Made by a program: the position numbers and the translations under genes
Assembly: GCA_035548835.1 (NCBI GenBank)
Contig: DASZSB010000148.1
Location: forward strand, 1-64,000
Direction: 5' to 3'
DNA length: 64,000 nucleotides
Source of the DNA: FEN-1219 sp035548835
GTDB taxonomy: Bacteria; Pseudomonadota; Gammaproteobacteria; Steroidobacterales; Rariloculaceae
Notes under the pieces: generated by a model
Told to the model about the DNA's origin: nothing
Database searches by the model: none
The model's input: the letters and a program-made list of their open reading frames with translations, nothing else
Part shown: in pieces, positions 47,567-55,779 of the stretch
Layout: each line of letters opens with the position of its first letter
How positions within the stretch are numbered: the first letter of the stretch is position 1

Positions 47567-50070
47567 GGCGAAGGTCCCTCGACGGTCACGGCCGTGACCG
47601 GTGCGTGCAGCGGCGTGAACTCGTCGGCATCCTTGCCGTGCGCGCGCTCTTTCCACGGATCGACCTGCGCGTAGCGCTGCGACTCGAGGAAGCGCTCGTG
47701 CAGCGCGCGGCGTCCCGCCGCGTCGTCGACGACGCGCGCGCGCACGTGCGTGAGCCCCACGCGCTCGATCCATGGCGCCGTGCGCTCGAAGTAGCGGGCC
47801 TCCTCGCGGTACAGCTGCAGGAACGCGCAGCAGTACTCGATGACTTCCCTCTCGGTGGCCACCTTGCACAGGAAGTCCGTCGCGCGCACCTTGATGCCGC
47901 CGTTGCCGCCGACGTGCAGCTCGTAGCCGGATTCGACGCATACTACGCCGAGGTCCTTGATGGTCGCTTCCGCGCAGTTGCGCGGGCAGCCGGACACCGC
48001 GAGCTTGACCTTGTGCGGATGCCACGAGCCCCACGTGGTGCGCTCGAGCTCGATGCCGAGCCCCGTCGAGTCCTGCGTGCCGAACCGGCACCATTCCTTG
48101 CCGACGCACGTCTTCACCGTGCGCAGCGCCTTGCCGTAGGCGTGCCCGGACACGAATCCGGCGGCCGAGAGATCGGCCCACATCTTCGGCAGGTCCTCCT
48201 TGCGGACCCCGAGCAGATCGAGGCGCTGGCCGCCCGTGAACTTCACGGTCGGTACACGGTACTTCTCGGCGACTTCCGCGATCGCACGCAGCTCCTGCGG
48301 CGACGTCACCCCGCCCCAGATGCGCGGCACCACGGAGTAGGTGCCGTCGCGCTGGATGTTGCCGTGCGCGCGCTCGTTGATGAAGCGCGAGTGCTTGTCG
48401 TCCTGGTACTCGCCGGGCCATGCGCACAGCAGGTAGAAGTTCAGCGCGGGGCGGCACTTGTGGCAGCCATCCGGCGTCTTCCACTCGAGGAATGCCATGA
48501 CGGCCGGGATCGACTTCAGCTTTTCGCGCACGAGCGTCGTGCGCACCTCCTCGTGCGTGTACGTCGTGCACGGGCATAGCGGCTTCTTCGCCGGGGCCTC
48601 GGAGTAGTCGCCGCCGAGCGTGCTCGCGAGCAGCTGCTCGACGAGCCCCGTGCACGAGCCGCACGACGACGACGCCTTGGTGTGCGCGCGCACGTCGTCG
48701 AGCGTGAACAGCTTCTTCGCGCTGATGGCGCGCACGATGTCGCCCTTGCACACGCCGTTGCAGCCGCAGATCTCGGCCTTGTCGGGCAGGTTCGCGACGC
48801 TGCCCGCGCCGGCGACGCCGGAGTCGCCCACGTGCGCCTGACCGAACAGCAGATTGTCGCGGAAGTCCGCGATCGGCGTGCCGTCGCGCAGCAGCTGGAA
48901 ATACCACGAGCCGTCGACGGTGTCGCCGTACAGCACGGCGCCCGTGATCCTGTCGTTCTCGACGACGATCTTCTTGTACACGCCGCGCGCCTCGTCCTTG
49001 AACAGCAGCTCCTCCGTGCCCGGGCCGCCCGTGAAGTCGCCGGCGGAGAAGAGGTCGATGCCGGTGACCTTGAGCTTCGTCGAGGTCTGCGATCCCGCGT
49101 AGCGGCCGATGCCGAACTCCGCGAGATGATTCGCGACGACCTTGGCCTGCTCGAACAGCGGCGCCACGAGCCCGTAGCACGCGCCGCGATGCTGCACGCA
49201 TTCGCCGACGGCGTAGATGCGCGGGTCGAACGTCTGCAGCGTGTCGTTCACGAGCACGCCGCGCTCGCACGCGATGCCGCTCGCCTTCGCGAGCGCGACG
49301 TTCGGGCGGATGCCGACGGCCATGACGACGAGATCGGCCGGCAGCTCGCTGCCGTCGGCGAAGCGCACGGCCTGCACGCGCCGTTCGCCCACGAGCGCGC
49401 TGGTCTGTGCCGGCATGTGGAACTTCAGGCCGCGCTGCTCGAGCGATGCGCGCAACAACCCCGCCGCCGCGGCGTCGAGCTGGCGGTCCATGAGCGTCGG
49501 CATCAGGTGCACCACGGTCACGTCCATGCCGCGCTTCTGCAAGCCGTACGCGGCTTCGAGGCCGAGCAGGCCGCCGCCGATCACGACGGCCCGGCGGCCG
49601 CTCTGTGCCGCCTCGATCATTCGCTCCACGTCGGCGATGTCGCGATAGCAGAGCACGCCGGGCAGATCCTTGCCTGGCAGCGGCAGCACGACGGGGACGG
49701 AGCCGGTCGCGAGGATCAGCCGGTCGTAGGCCGCCTCGAAGCCGCTCGCCGTCACCACGCGGCGGCGCGCACGATCGATGCGCGTGACGGCGTCGCCCGC
49801 GTGCAGCGTGATGCCGCGCTCCGCGTACCACTCGCGCGCGTTCAGCATGATGTCGGCGATGGTCTTCTCGGCCGCGAGCACCGGTGACAGCAGGATGCGG
49901 TTGTAGTTGCCGTGCGGCTCCGCTCCGAACACCGTGATCCCGTACATGTCGGGCGCGAGCGTGAGCAGCTCCTCGATCGCGCGCATGCCCGCCATGCCGT
50001 TGCCGACGAGCACGAGCTTTCGGCGTGACTGCGCGGTCGGCCGCGCAGCTTCGTGAAGCAGTTGCGTCAT
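47563..50070 (-). CDS. nirB: NADH/NADPH-dependent assimilatory nitrite reductase large subunit
   Basis: An 835-residue enzyme reducing nitrite to ammonia. Order: FAD/NAD(P)H oxidoreductase (GNGMAGMRAIEEL at about 23, ATGSVPVVLPLPG, GGGLLGLEAAYGL), BFD-type [2Fe-2S] domain (CGCNGVCKG... CGSCTGLVEQLL near 430-500), then ferredoxin-like and siroheme/[4Fe-4S] domain with CVGKEWCRFG and SGCPRNCAEA, the four cluster Cys. The ATG at 50070 overlaps the porin stop by 4 bases. In-frame sequence upstream is antisense to the porin and not NirB-like. Confidence 0.95.
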   Translation of the reverse strand: MTQLLHEAARPTAQSRRKLVLVGNGMAGMRAIEELLTLAPDMYGITVFGAEPHGNYNRILLSPVLAAEKTIADIMLNAREWYAERGITLHAGDAVTRIDRARRRVVTASGFEAAYDRLILATGSVPVVLPLPGKDLPGVLCYRDIADVERMIEAAQSGRRAVVIGGGLLGLEAAYGLQKRGMDVTVVHLMPTLMDRQLDAAAAGLLRASLEQRGLKFHMPAQTSALVGERRVQAVRFADGSELPADLVVMAVGIRPNVALAKASGIACERGVLVNDTLQTFDPRIYAVGECVQHRGACYGLVAPLFEQAKVVANHLAEFGIGRYAGSQTSTKLKVTGIDLFSAGDFTGGPGTEELLFKDEARGVYKKIVVENDRITGAVLYGDTVDGSWYFQLLRDGTPIADFRDNLLFGQAHVGDSGVAGAGSVANLPDKAEICGCNGVCKGDIVRAISAKKLFTLDDVRAHTKASSSCGSCTGLVEQLLASTLGGDYSEAPAKKPLCPCTTYTHEEVRTTLVREKLKSIPAVMAFLEWKTPDGCHKCRPALNFYLLCAWPGEYQDDKHSRFINERAHGNIQRDGTYSVVPRIWGGVTSPQELRAIAEVAEKYRVPTVKFTGGQRLDLLGVRKEDLPKMWADLSAAGFVSGHAYGKALRTVKTCVGKEWCRFGTQDSTGLGIELERTTWGSWHPHKVKLAVSGCPRNCAEATIKDLGVVCVESGYELHVGGNGGIKVRATDFLCKVATEREVIEYCCAFLQLYREEARYFERTAPWIERVGLTHVRARVVDDAAGRRALHERFLESQRYAQVDPWKERAHGKDADEFTPLHAPVTAVTVEGPSP

Positions 50071-51275
50071 AGCGTGTAGTCCATGGAGAGCCAGATCTTG
50101 TCCGTGTCGGTATAGAGCCGGTCCGCGTCGTACGTGGCGTACTTCAGCGTGAGGGCGATCTTTTTCGTGCGGGCGACGAGCTGCAGGTCGACCTCGGTGC
50201 CGAAATGCGTCGAGCCCTGTGCCGACGCGAAGTCGTGGTACCACGCGAGCGCGCTCAGGCTCGTGAATGGGCCGCGGCTGCGAAACGGATAGCCGAATTT
50301 CAGATACCTGTCGTCGATGCCGGATGCGGGTGTGGCCAGGAACTTGTCGTCCCAGCCCTGGAACGCGTGAAGCGTGGCCAGCGGCGTGCTGAAGCCCACG
50401 GTGCCGTCGCTACCCATGCGCTCGTAGCCGAGCGTCACGTTCGGCTTCCTGTTGAACGTGAGGCCGCCTTCGACCAGGGTGTACGGCACGCTGAAGCTCG
50501 CCGGGTTCGCGCCCGCGTCCGTCTGGCGCGCGTACGAGAGCGCGTAGTTCGAGCCGAGCTTGCCGAGAGTCCTGTTGCCGGCGAGGCGCACGCCCAGCGT
50601 ATTGCTCGACGCGGTGGCGGCGTCGTTGAGATCGAGAAAGTAGTAGAAGCCCGTCAGCGTGACGAACCGGAACGCGTGCGAGAGGTTCGACAGCACGACT
50701 TCGCCGTGCCAGCGGCCGACGGGCGAGTCCGGGCCGAACACGCGGTTCACCTGATTCGACCAGCTCACGTCGACCTTGACGGCGCCGTCGATCTGCGCGC
50801 GCAACCCGTCGAAGGTCTGCTCGTTCTGGCGCCAGGCCACGTTACCCACGAAACGCGTGTCGTCGAGCACGATGCGTTGCCGTCCGAACGTCAGCGTCGT
50901 GTGCTCGAGCGACTTGTTGCTGAGCGCGAAGCGGTTCAAGTCCGTGAAACCCGCGGGGTCGGCCACGACGGGGTACTGCGTCGCACCGTTCGTCGTGCTG
51001 TTGTAGCGATCGATGCCGGCGCCGACCGAGACGCCTTCGATCAACAGTCGCGTCTTCGCGAGCGGCGCGGTCTCGAAGCCGAACCTGAGGCGCCCCGTGA
51101 GAGCTTCCGCGGTGGCCGGGATGTCCGCCTGATCGACGGACTCGTAGCGCAGTCGCCAGTCGACGATGAAGTCGGATTCGCGAATTGCCTGGCCGAGCGT
51201 TTCGGCGGCCGGAGCGACTCCGGCCGCCGCGAGGCCGGCCAACACCACACTGATACGCGCGAGCTTCTGGTACAC
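50067..51275 (-). CDS. alginate-export-type outer membrane porin
   Basis: A 402-residue beta-barrel protein. A signal peptide (VYQKLARISVVLAGLAAAGVAPAAE) precedes a chain of alternating strands such as DFIVDWRLRYESV, LTGRLRFGFETAPL and TTLTFGRQRIVLDDTRFVGNVAWRQNEQTFDG, which matches the Alginate_exp porin pattern; it ends LSMDYTL with hydrophobic alternation. I choose the GTG at 51275 because AGGGAGG sits 4 bases before it; an ATG at 51296 lacks that. Encoded inside the nitrate operon, between the ABC transporter and nirB, it may let nitrate cross the outer membrane. Confidence 0.82.
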   Translation of the reverse strand: MYQKLARISVVLAGLAAAGVAPAAETLGQAIRESDFIVDWRLRYESVDQADIPATAEALTGRLRFGFETAPLAKTRLLIEGVSVGAGIDRYNSTTNGATQYPVVADPAGFTDLNRFALSNKSLEHTTLTFGRQRIVLDDTRFVGNVAWRQNEQTFDGLRAQIDGAVKVDVSWSNQVNRVFGPDSPVGRWHGEVVLSNLSHAFRFVTLTGFYYFLDLNDAATASSNTLGVRLAGNRTLGKLGSNYALSYARQTDAGANPASFSVPYTLVEGGLTFNRKPNVTLGYERMGSDGTVGFSTPLATLHAFQGWDDKFLATPASGIDDRYLKFGYPFRSRGPFTSLSALAWYHDFASAQGSTHFGTEVDLQLVARTKKIALTLKYATYDADRLYTDTDKIWLSMDYTL

Positions 51276-51303
51276 GTGACCTCCCTGGTCGTGCATCGCC
51301 TGG

Positions 51304-53007
51304 TCAATCGGTTGCCGGCGCGTGCGCGCCATGAGCGCAGTCGCCGAGAAACGCGAGGATTTCCTGCCGATAGGCGTAGTAGTCGGGGTGCTCGAGCAGC
51401 GCCTTGCGCGTGCGCGGCCGCGGCAGGTCGACGCGCATGATCCTGCCGATGCGTGCGTGCGGGCCGTTCGTCATCATGACGACGCGGTCGGCGAGCAGGA
51501 TGGCTTCGTCGACGTCGTGCGTGACGCAGATCGCCGTCACGCGCGTGCGCGTCCACACCTCCATCAGCAGTTCCTGAAGCTCCCAGCGCGTCAGAGAGTC
51601 GAGCATGCCGAAGGGCTCGTCGAGCAACAGCAGCTTCGGACTCAGCGCGAACGCCCGTGCAATGCCGACACGCTGGCGCATGCCGCTCGATAGATCGGCG
51701 GCGCGCCGGCCGCGGTGTTCGTGCAGGCCCACGCGGGCGAGGTAGTAGTCGACGATGTCGCGGCGTTCCGCGCGCGCCGCGTGCGGATACACGCGGTCGA
51801 CGCCGAGCGCCACGTTCTGCGCGGCAGTCAGCCACGGGAACAGGCTCGGCGCCTGGAATACGACGGCCCGGTCCGGACCCGCCGCCGCGACCTCGCGATG
51901 ATCGACGACGATGCCGCCGCCGCTGAGCGGCATGAGACCGGCCGCCATCGAGAGCACGGTCGACTTGCCGCAGCCCGAGTGGCCGATCAGCGCCACGCAC
52001 TCGCCCCTGTCGAGCCGAAGGTCGAATCCGTCGACGACGGTCAGTGGTCCGCGCGGCGTCGCGAACGTCTTCGACACGTTGAAGAACTCGACGTAGCGTT
52101 CGCTGGTGTAGCCGCCTGCCTTCACGTAGGCGCGCGGCGGATCGTGGCGTGGTGGCGCGACCGTCGGCAGCGCCACCACGGTGTCGGTTGCGGCGCGCTT
52201 GCGGCTCGCGTCGAGCAGACAGCGAGTGACGACGCCCCGGAGCCGCCGGAACTCGGGATCGTCGTTGATGCTGGCCCGATCGCGTGGCCGCGGCATCCCG
52301 ACCCGGAACTCGGGGCCGAGCGTCGCGGGCGGGCCGGGCGACAGCGCGACGATGCGGTCGGCGAGCAGGATGGCTTCGTCCACGTCGTTCGTGACCAGCA
52401 CGACGGTCTTGCGGTCGCGCGCCCGGACGGCCTCGATCTCGTCCTGCAGGTTCGCGCGCGTGAGTGCGTCGAGCGCGGACAGCGGCTCGTCGAGCAGCAG
52501 CACGTCCGGCGCCATCGCGAGCGCGCGGGCGACGGCCACGCGCTGGCGCATCCCGCCCGAGAGCTCCGCCGGGCGGCGGTCGGCGGCGTGCGCGAGACCC
52601 ACGATGTCGACGTAGTGGTCGACGAGCGCGCGGCGCTCCGTCCTCGACCGGCCCGCGTGCGCGGCGTCGACGGCGAGCGCGATGTTGTCGCGGACCGTGA
52701 GCCACGGCATCAGCGCGTAGCCCTGGAAGACCACGCCACGGTCGGGGCCGGGGCCGGTCACGGCCGCACCGTTGACCAGGACGCTGCCCGCGGTCGGTGG
52801 CAGCAGGCCGGCGAGCAGGGAAATCAGCGTCGACTTGCCGGAGCCGGAGAAGCCCACGATGGCCACGAACTCGCCGGCGGCCACCTGCAGGTTCACGTCG
52901 GCCAGGATTTCGGTGGTGCCGAAGGACGCGTGGACGCCGCGCAGCTCGAGCGCCGGCGCTGCCGACGCGGGCGCGCGCTGTTCGAGGCGGACGGCCTGCG
53001 CCTTCAT
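51304..53007 (-). CDS. fused double ATPase of nitrate ABC importer (NrtC-NrtD-like)
   Basis: A 567-residue protein with two complete ABC ATPase modules. The first (about 20-235) has GFSGSGKST, FQGYALMPWLT (Q-loop), LSGGMRQRVAVARAL and LLLDEPLSALD; the second (about 320-555) has GHSGCGKST, FQAPSLFPWLT, LSSGMRQRVGIARAF and LLLDEPFGMLD. Both therefore look ATP-competent. Cyanobacterial NrtC and NrtD are separate proteins and NrtC carries a binding-protein-like tail; here they are joined by a linker of about 80 residues and no such tail exists. Energises the neighbouring permease and NrtA-like protein. Confidence 0.9.
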   Translation of the reverse strand: MKAQAVRLEQRAPASAAPALELRGVHASFGTTEILADVNLQVAAGEFVAIVGFSGSGKSTLISLLAGLLPPTAGSVLVNGAAVTGPGPDRGVVFQGYALMPWLTVRDNIALAVDAAHAGRSRTERRALVDHYVDIVGLAHAADRRPAELSGGMRQRVAVARALAMAPDVLLLDEPLSALDALTRANLQDEIEAVRARDRKTVVLVTNDVDEAILLADRIVALSPGPPATLGPEFRVGMPRPRDRASINDDPEFRRLRGVVTRCLLDASRKRAATDTVVALPTVAPPRHDPPRAYVKAGGYTSERYVEFFNVSKTFATPRGPLTVVDGFDLRLDRGECVALIGHSGCGKSTVLSMAAGLMPLSGGGIVVDHREVAAAGPDRAVVFQAPSLFPWLTAAQNVALGVDRVYPHAARAERRDIVDYYLARVGLHEHRGRRAADLSSGMRQRVGIARAFALSPKLLLLDEPFGMLDSLTRWELQELLMEVWTRTRVTAICVTHDVDEAILLADRVVMMTNGPHARIGRIMRVDLPRPRTRKALLEHPDYYAYRQEILAFLGDCAHGAHAPATD

Positions 53008-53011
53008 GGCG

Positions 53012-54100
53012 TCACCGCGCCGCCGTGTGCGTGAACGCGGCCTGCAGCGCGAGCATCACGCGGTCGAGCAGGAAACCGATCCCGCCGATGGTGAACACGG
53101 CCACGAGGATGCGGGCCAGCGAGCTCGACGACCCGTTCTGGAACTCGTCCCACACGAATTTTCCGAGGCCAGGGTTCTGCGCCAGCATCTCGGCCGCGAT
53201 CAGCACCATCCAGCCCACGCCGAGCGACAGGCGCAGGCCCGTGAAGATCAGCGGCAGCGCGGACGGCAGCACGATCTTGGTCACGCGCGCGAACCAGCCG
53301 AGCCGCAGCACGCGGGCGACGTTCATGAGGTCGCGATCGATGCTCGCGACGCCGAGCGCGGTGTTGATCAGCGCCGGCCACAGCGAGCACAGCGTGACGG
53401 TGATGGCCGAATTGACGAACGACTTCGGCAGCCACGGATCGGAGCTCACGTACAGCGCGCTCACGACCATCGTCACGATCGGCAGCCACGCGAGCGGCGA
53501 CACCGGCTTGAACAGCTGCACGAGCGGATTCACGGCCGCGTTCACGGTCTTCGACAGGCCCGCGAGGATGCCCACCGGCACGGCGACCAGCGCTGCCAGC
53601 ACGAAGCCCGCGAACACCGTGCGCAGACTCGTCACGATCTGGTCCAGGAACGTCGGCTTGCCGGTGTACTGGCGAACCCGGACGTCCGCGGCGGGATCCT
53701 GCGCGAGCCGCTCGGTGTTGCGCTCGCGCTGGCGCGCGTAGAACGCGTCGCGCCGCTCGCGCTCGGCGTAATGCTCCCCGACCAGGTTCCGCGCTTCGGT
53801 CCAGACGGCGACGGGGCCCGGGATCGATCCCAGGCTCGTCTCGATGCGCGGCGCGACGGTGGCCCACGCGACCAGCAGCGTGCCGAGCGCCAGCAGCGGC
53901 ACGGCGAGCTCCCGCCACAGCTCCTTCAGCTGGCGCCGCGGCTCCTCGCCGGCCGCGAGCCGCAGCAGCGGCACGAGCCAGCCCAGGCCCAGGAGCGCGA
54001 AGGAGCCGCTCGTGCGGGCGATGAGCCGCTGCAGGCGCGCCGCGCGCTTCGGCGCCGGACGGCGTGCTGCGACTTCGACGATGTTCGCGGGTGTCGTCAT
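53012..54100 (-). CDS. nitrate ABC importer permease (NrtB-like)
   Basis: A 362-residue membrane protein. Hydrophobic helices are visible at about 30-50, 68-88, 165-190, 205-225, 230-255 and 285-345; the EAA loop typical of ABC permeases appears as DLMNVARVLRLGWFARVTKIVLPSALP. The hydrophilic insert at about 98-150 (ERERRDAFYARQRERN) is longer than in most NrtB. ATG at 54100 with GGAAGTC upstream; the ATPase gene follows 4 bases later. Imports nitrate (possibly nitrite or cyanate) with the NrtA-like protein. Confidence 0.9.
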   Translation of the reverse strand: MTTPANIVEVAARRPAPKRAARLQRLIARTSGSFALLGLGWLVPLLRLAAGEEPRRQLKELWRELAVPLLALGTLLVAWATVAPRIETSLGSIPGPVAVWTEARNLVGEHYAERERRDAFYARQRERNTERLAQDPAADVRVRQYTGKPTFLDQIVTSLRTVFAGFVLAALVAVPVGILAGLSKTVNAAVNPLVQLFKPVSPLAWLPIVTMVVSALYVSSDPWLPKSFVNSAITVTLCSLWPALINTALGVASIDRDLMNVARVLRLGWFARVTKIVLPSALPLIFTGLRLSLGVGWMVLIAAEMLAQNPGLGKFVWDEFQNGSSSSLARILVAVFTIGGIGFLLDRVMLALQAAFTHTAAR

Positions 54101-54123
54101 GACTTCCGTCTCCCTGTGGCGCG

Positions 54124-55488
54124 TCAGTGCGCGGTGGCCGTCTTGCCCTGCAGGCCGATCGCGAAGCTCGCGAGATACGCGTTCGGCTTGTGGCCGTCGT
54201 ACACGACGCCGTCGATGAACTCGGATTGCGGCGGGCGGTAGCCGTCGCTCTTCCACGGGAAGTCCTGCTCGCGCGCGCGGCCCTCGGCGACCAGCAGCTT
54301 CGCGGCGGCGAGATACACGTCGGGGCGATACACGCGCTTCGCCGTGTCCGCGTACCACTGATCGGGCTTCGCCTCGGCGATCTGGCCCCAGCGGCGCATC
54401 TGCGTGAGGTACCAGACGGCATCGGAGTAGAACGGGTACGTCGCGTCGTAGCGGAAGAACACGTTGAAGTCCGGCACGGCGCGCTTGTCGCCGCGCTCGT
54501 ACTCGAAGGTGCCCATCATGGAATTGGCGAGCACCGCTTTGTCCGCGCCGACGTATTCGGGCCGCGAGAGGATCTCGACGGCCTTCGCGCGGTTCGCGTT
54601 GTCGTCGGCGTCGAGCCACATGGCGGCGCGGATCAGCGCCTTGATCAGCGCGAGATGCGTGTTGGGGTACCTGCGCGCCCACTCTTCGGTGACGCCGAAC
54701 ACCTTCTCCGGGTTGTTCTTCCAGATTTCGTAGTCCGTGATGACCGGCACGCCGATGCCCTTCAACACGGCCTGCTGGTTCCACGGCTCGCCGACGCAGT
54801 AGCCCAGGATCGTGCCGGCCTCGAGCGTGGCGGGCATCTGCGGCGGCGGCGTCACGGAGAGCAGCACGTCGGCGCCGGTCTGGCCCGTCACGTCGGTTGG
54901 CGAATACAGGCCCGGATCGATGCCGCCCGCGGCGAGCCAGTAGCGCAGCTCGTAGTTGTGCGTCGAGACGGGGAAGACCATGCCCATGTTGAACGGCTTG
55001 CCCTTCGCGCGGTACGCGTCGACGACGGGCTTCAGCGCGTCCGCGCGGATCGGGTGCACGGGCTTGCCGTCCGCGCCTTTCGGCACGTGCGCCTTCATGG
55101 CCTCCCAGACGTCCCTGGCGACGGTGATGCCGTTGCCGTTCAAGTCCATCGAGAATGCGGTCACGACCTGTCCCGCGGTGCCGATGCCGATCGAGGCGCC
55201 GAGCGGCTGGCCCGCGAGCATGTGCGCGCCGTCGAGCTCGCCCGTGAGCACGCGATCGAGCAGCACCTTCCAGTTCGCCTGCGGTTCGAGCCTCACGAAC
55301 AGCCCCTCGTCCTCGAAGTAGCCGAGCTCGTAGGCGACCGCGAGCGGCGCCATGTCCGTGAGCTTGATGAAGCCGAGCGTGAGCTCGTCCTTCTCGAGCG
55401 CAAGTCCGCCCGCGAGCGCCGAATGCGCGCCGAGCACTGCCGCTGCGAGTGCCCCGATACGCGTCGCCGTTCCTGTGATCGTCCACAT
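54124..55488 (-). CDS. nitrate-binding periplasmic protein (NrtA-like)
   Basis: A 454-residue solute-binding protein with a Sec signal peptide ending ALAGG; the mature N terminus LALEKDELTLGFIKLTDMAPLAVAYELGYFEDEGL is the NrtA/SsuA-like family start. The nitrate-site sequences FPVSTHNYELRYWLAAGGI, and GYCVGEPWNQQAVL resemble NrtA. It has no lipobox, so it is likely free in the periplasm. GGAGGAC at 55495-55501 precedes the ATG at 55488. It is the first gene after the regulatory leader. Confidence 0.92.
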   Translation of the reverse strand: MWTITGTATRIGALAAAVLGAHSALAGGLALEKDELTLGFIKLTDMAPLAVAYELGYFEDEGLFVRLEPQANWKVLLDRVLTGELDGAHMLAGQPLGASIGIGTAGQVVTAFSMDLNGNGITVARDVWEAMKAHVPKGADGKPVHPIRADALKPVVDAYRAKGKPFNMGMVFPVSTHNYELRYWLAAGGIDPGLYSPTDVTGQTGADVLLSVTPPPQMPATLEAGTILGYCVGEPWNQQAVLKGIGVPVITDYEIWKNNPEKVFGVTEEWARRYPNTHLALIKALIRAAMWLDADDNANRAKAVEILSRPEYVGADKAVLANSMMGTFEYERGDKRAVPDFNVFFRYDATYPFYSDAVWYLTQMRRWGQIAEAKPDQWYADTAKRVYRPDVYLAAAKLLVAEGRAREQDFPWKSDGYRPPQSEFIDGVVYDGHKPNAYLASFAIGLQGKTATAH

Positions 55489-55518
55489 GCTGTCGTCCTC
55501 CATGCGAAACGCGTGGCG

Positions 55519-55564
55519 AAAAAAAAGCCGCTGCGCGCTCCGGATCCCGAAGCGCAACAGCGGC
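55519..55564 (-). terminator. intrinsic terminator in the nitrate operon leader
   Basis: On the minus strand, arm GCCGCT (55559-55564) pairs with AGCGGC (55527-55532), with inner pairing GCGCTTCGG with CCGGAGCGC (one wobble), and eight T residues follow (55519-55526). This is a classical Rho-independent terminator located 31 bases upstream of the nrtA-like start, so it would end transcription before the operon unless prevented. Its 5' arm overlaps the second ANTAR-type hairpin. Confidence 0.85.
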
Positions 55565-55572
55565 GTTGCTGC
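55557..55572 (-). promoter_or_regulatory. ANTAR-type hairpin P2 (loop AACGCC)
   Basis: On the minus strand GCAGC-AACGCC-GCTGT folds as a 5-pair stem (one G-U) with a hexanucleotide loop, A at loop position 1 and G at position 4, the known ANTAR recognition feature. It overlaps the terminator's 5' arm (55559-55564), so P2 and terminator are mutually exclusive. Confidence 0.7.
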
Positions 55573-55576
55573 GAAG

Positions 55577-55594
55577 AGGCCCGTCGTTGGGCCC
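55577..55594 (-). promoter_or_regulatory. ANTAR-type hairpin P1 (loop AACGAC)
   Basis: On the minus strand GGGCCC-AACGAC-GGGCCT forms a 6-pair stem (one G-U) with a hexanucleotide loop that again has A at position 1 and G at position 4. A 4-base linker separates it from P2. Two such hairpins in tandem form the dimeric ANTAR target seen upstream of nitrate operons controlled by NasR or NasT. Confidence 0.72.
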
Positions 55595-55598
55595 GCGG

Positions 55599-55621
55599 CG
55601 TCGAGCGATGCGGGCTCGACG
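55599..55621 (-). promoter_or_regulatory. 8-base-pair stem-loop at the 5' side of the leader
   Basis: CGTCGAGC and GCTCGACG form a perfect 8-pair stem with a 7-base loop. It lies upstream of hairpin P1 near the predicted transcript start. Its loop lacks the ANTAR A1/G4 pattern; it may stabilise the 5' end or be incidental. Confidence 0.4.
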
Positions 55622-55637
55622 ACCTCGAGTGGCTCGA

Positions 55638-55653
55638 TACAAATCGCGTGCCA
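55638..55653 (-). promoter_or_regulatory. sigma-54-like promoter of the nitrate operon
   Basis: On the minus strand the sequence TGGCACGCGATTTGTA matches the sigma-54 consensus TGGCACG-N4-TTGCA except for the C of the -12 GC (T here). It lies about 25 bases upstream of the hairpins, so transcription from it would include P1, P2 and the terminator. A single NtrC-like half site, TGCACC, is near 55773-55778. The mismatch at -12 is a reason for caution. Confidence 0.5.
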
Positions 55654-55779
55654 GCGGCGATTCGTGGATCGAAACAGCGTAGCTGCGCGATTCCTGCGGC
55701 GGGTCGCGACTCCGGCGTTGCCGGAAGCTGCGCCACGATGGCGCAAACCGCCGTGCGAATGGCGCGAAGTGGTGCAGCC

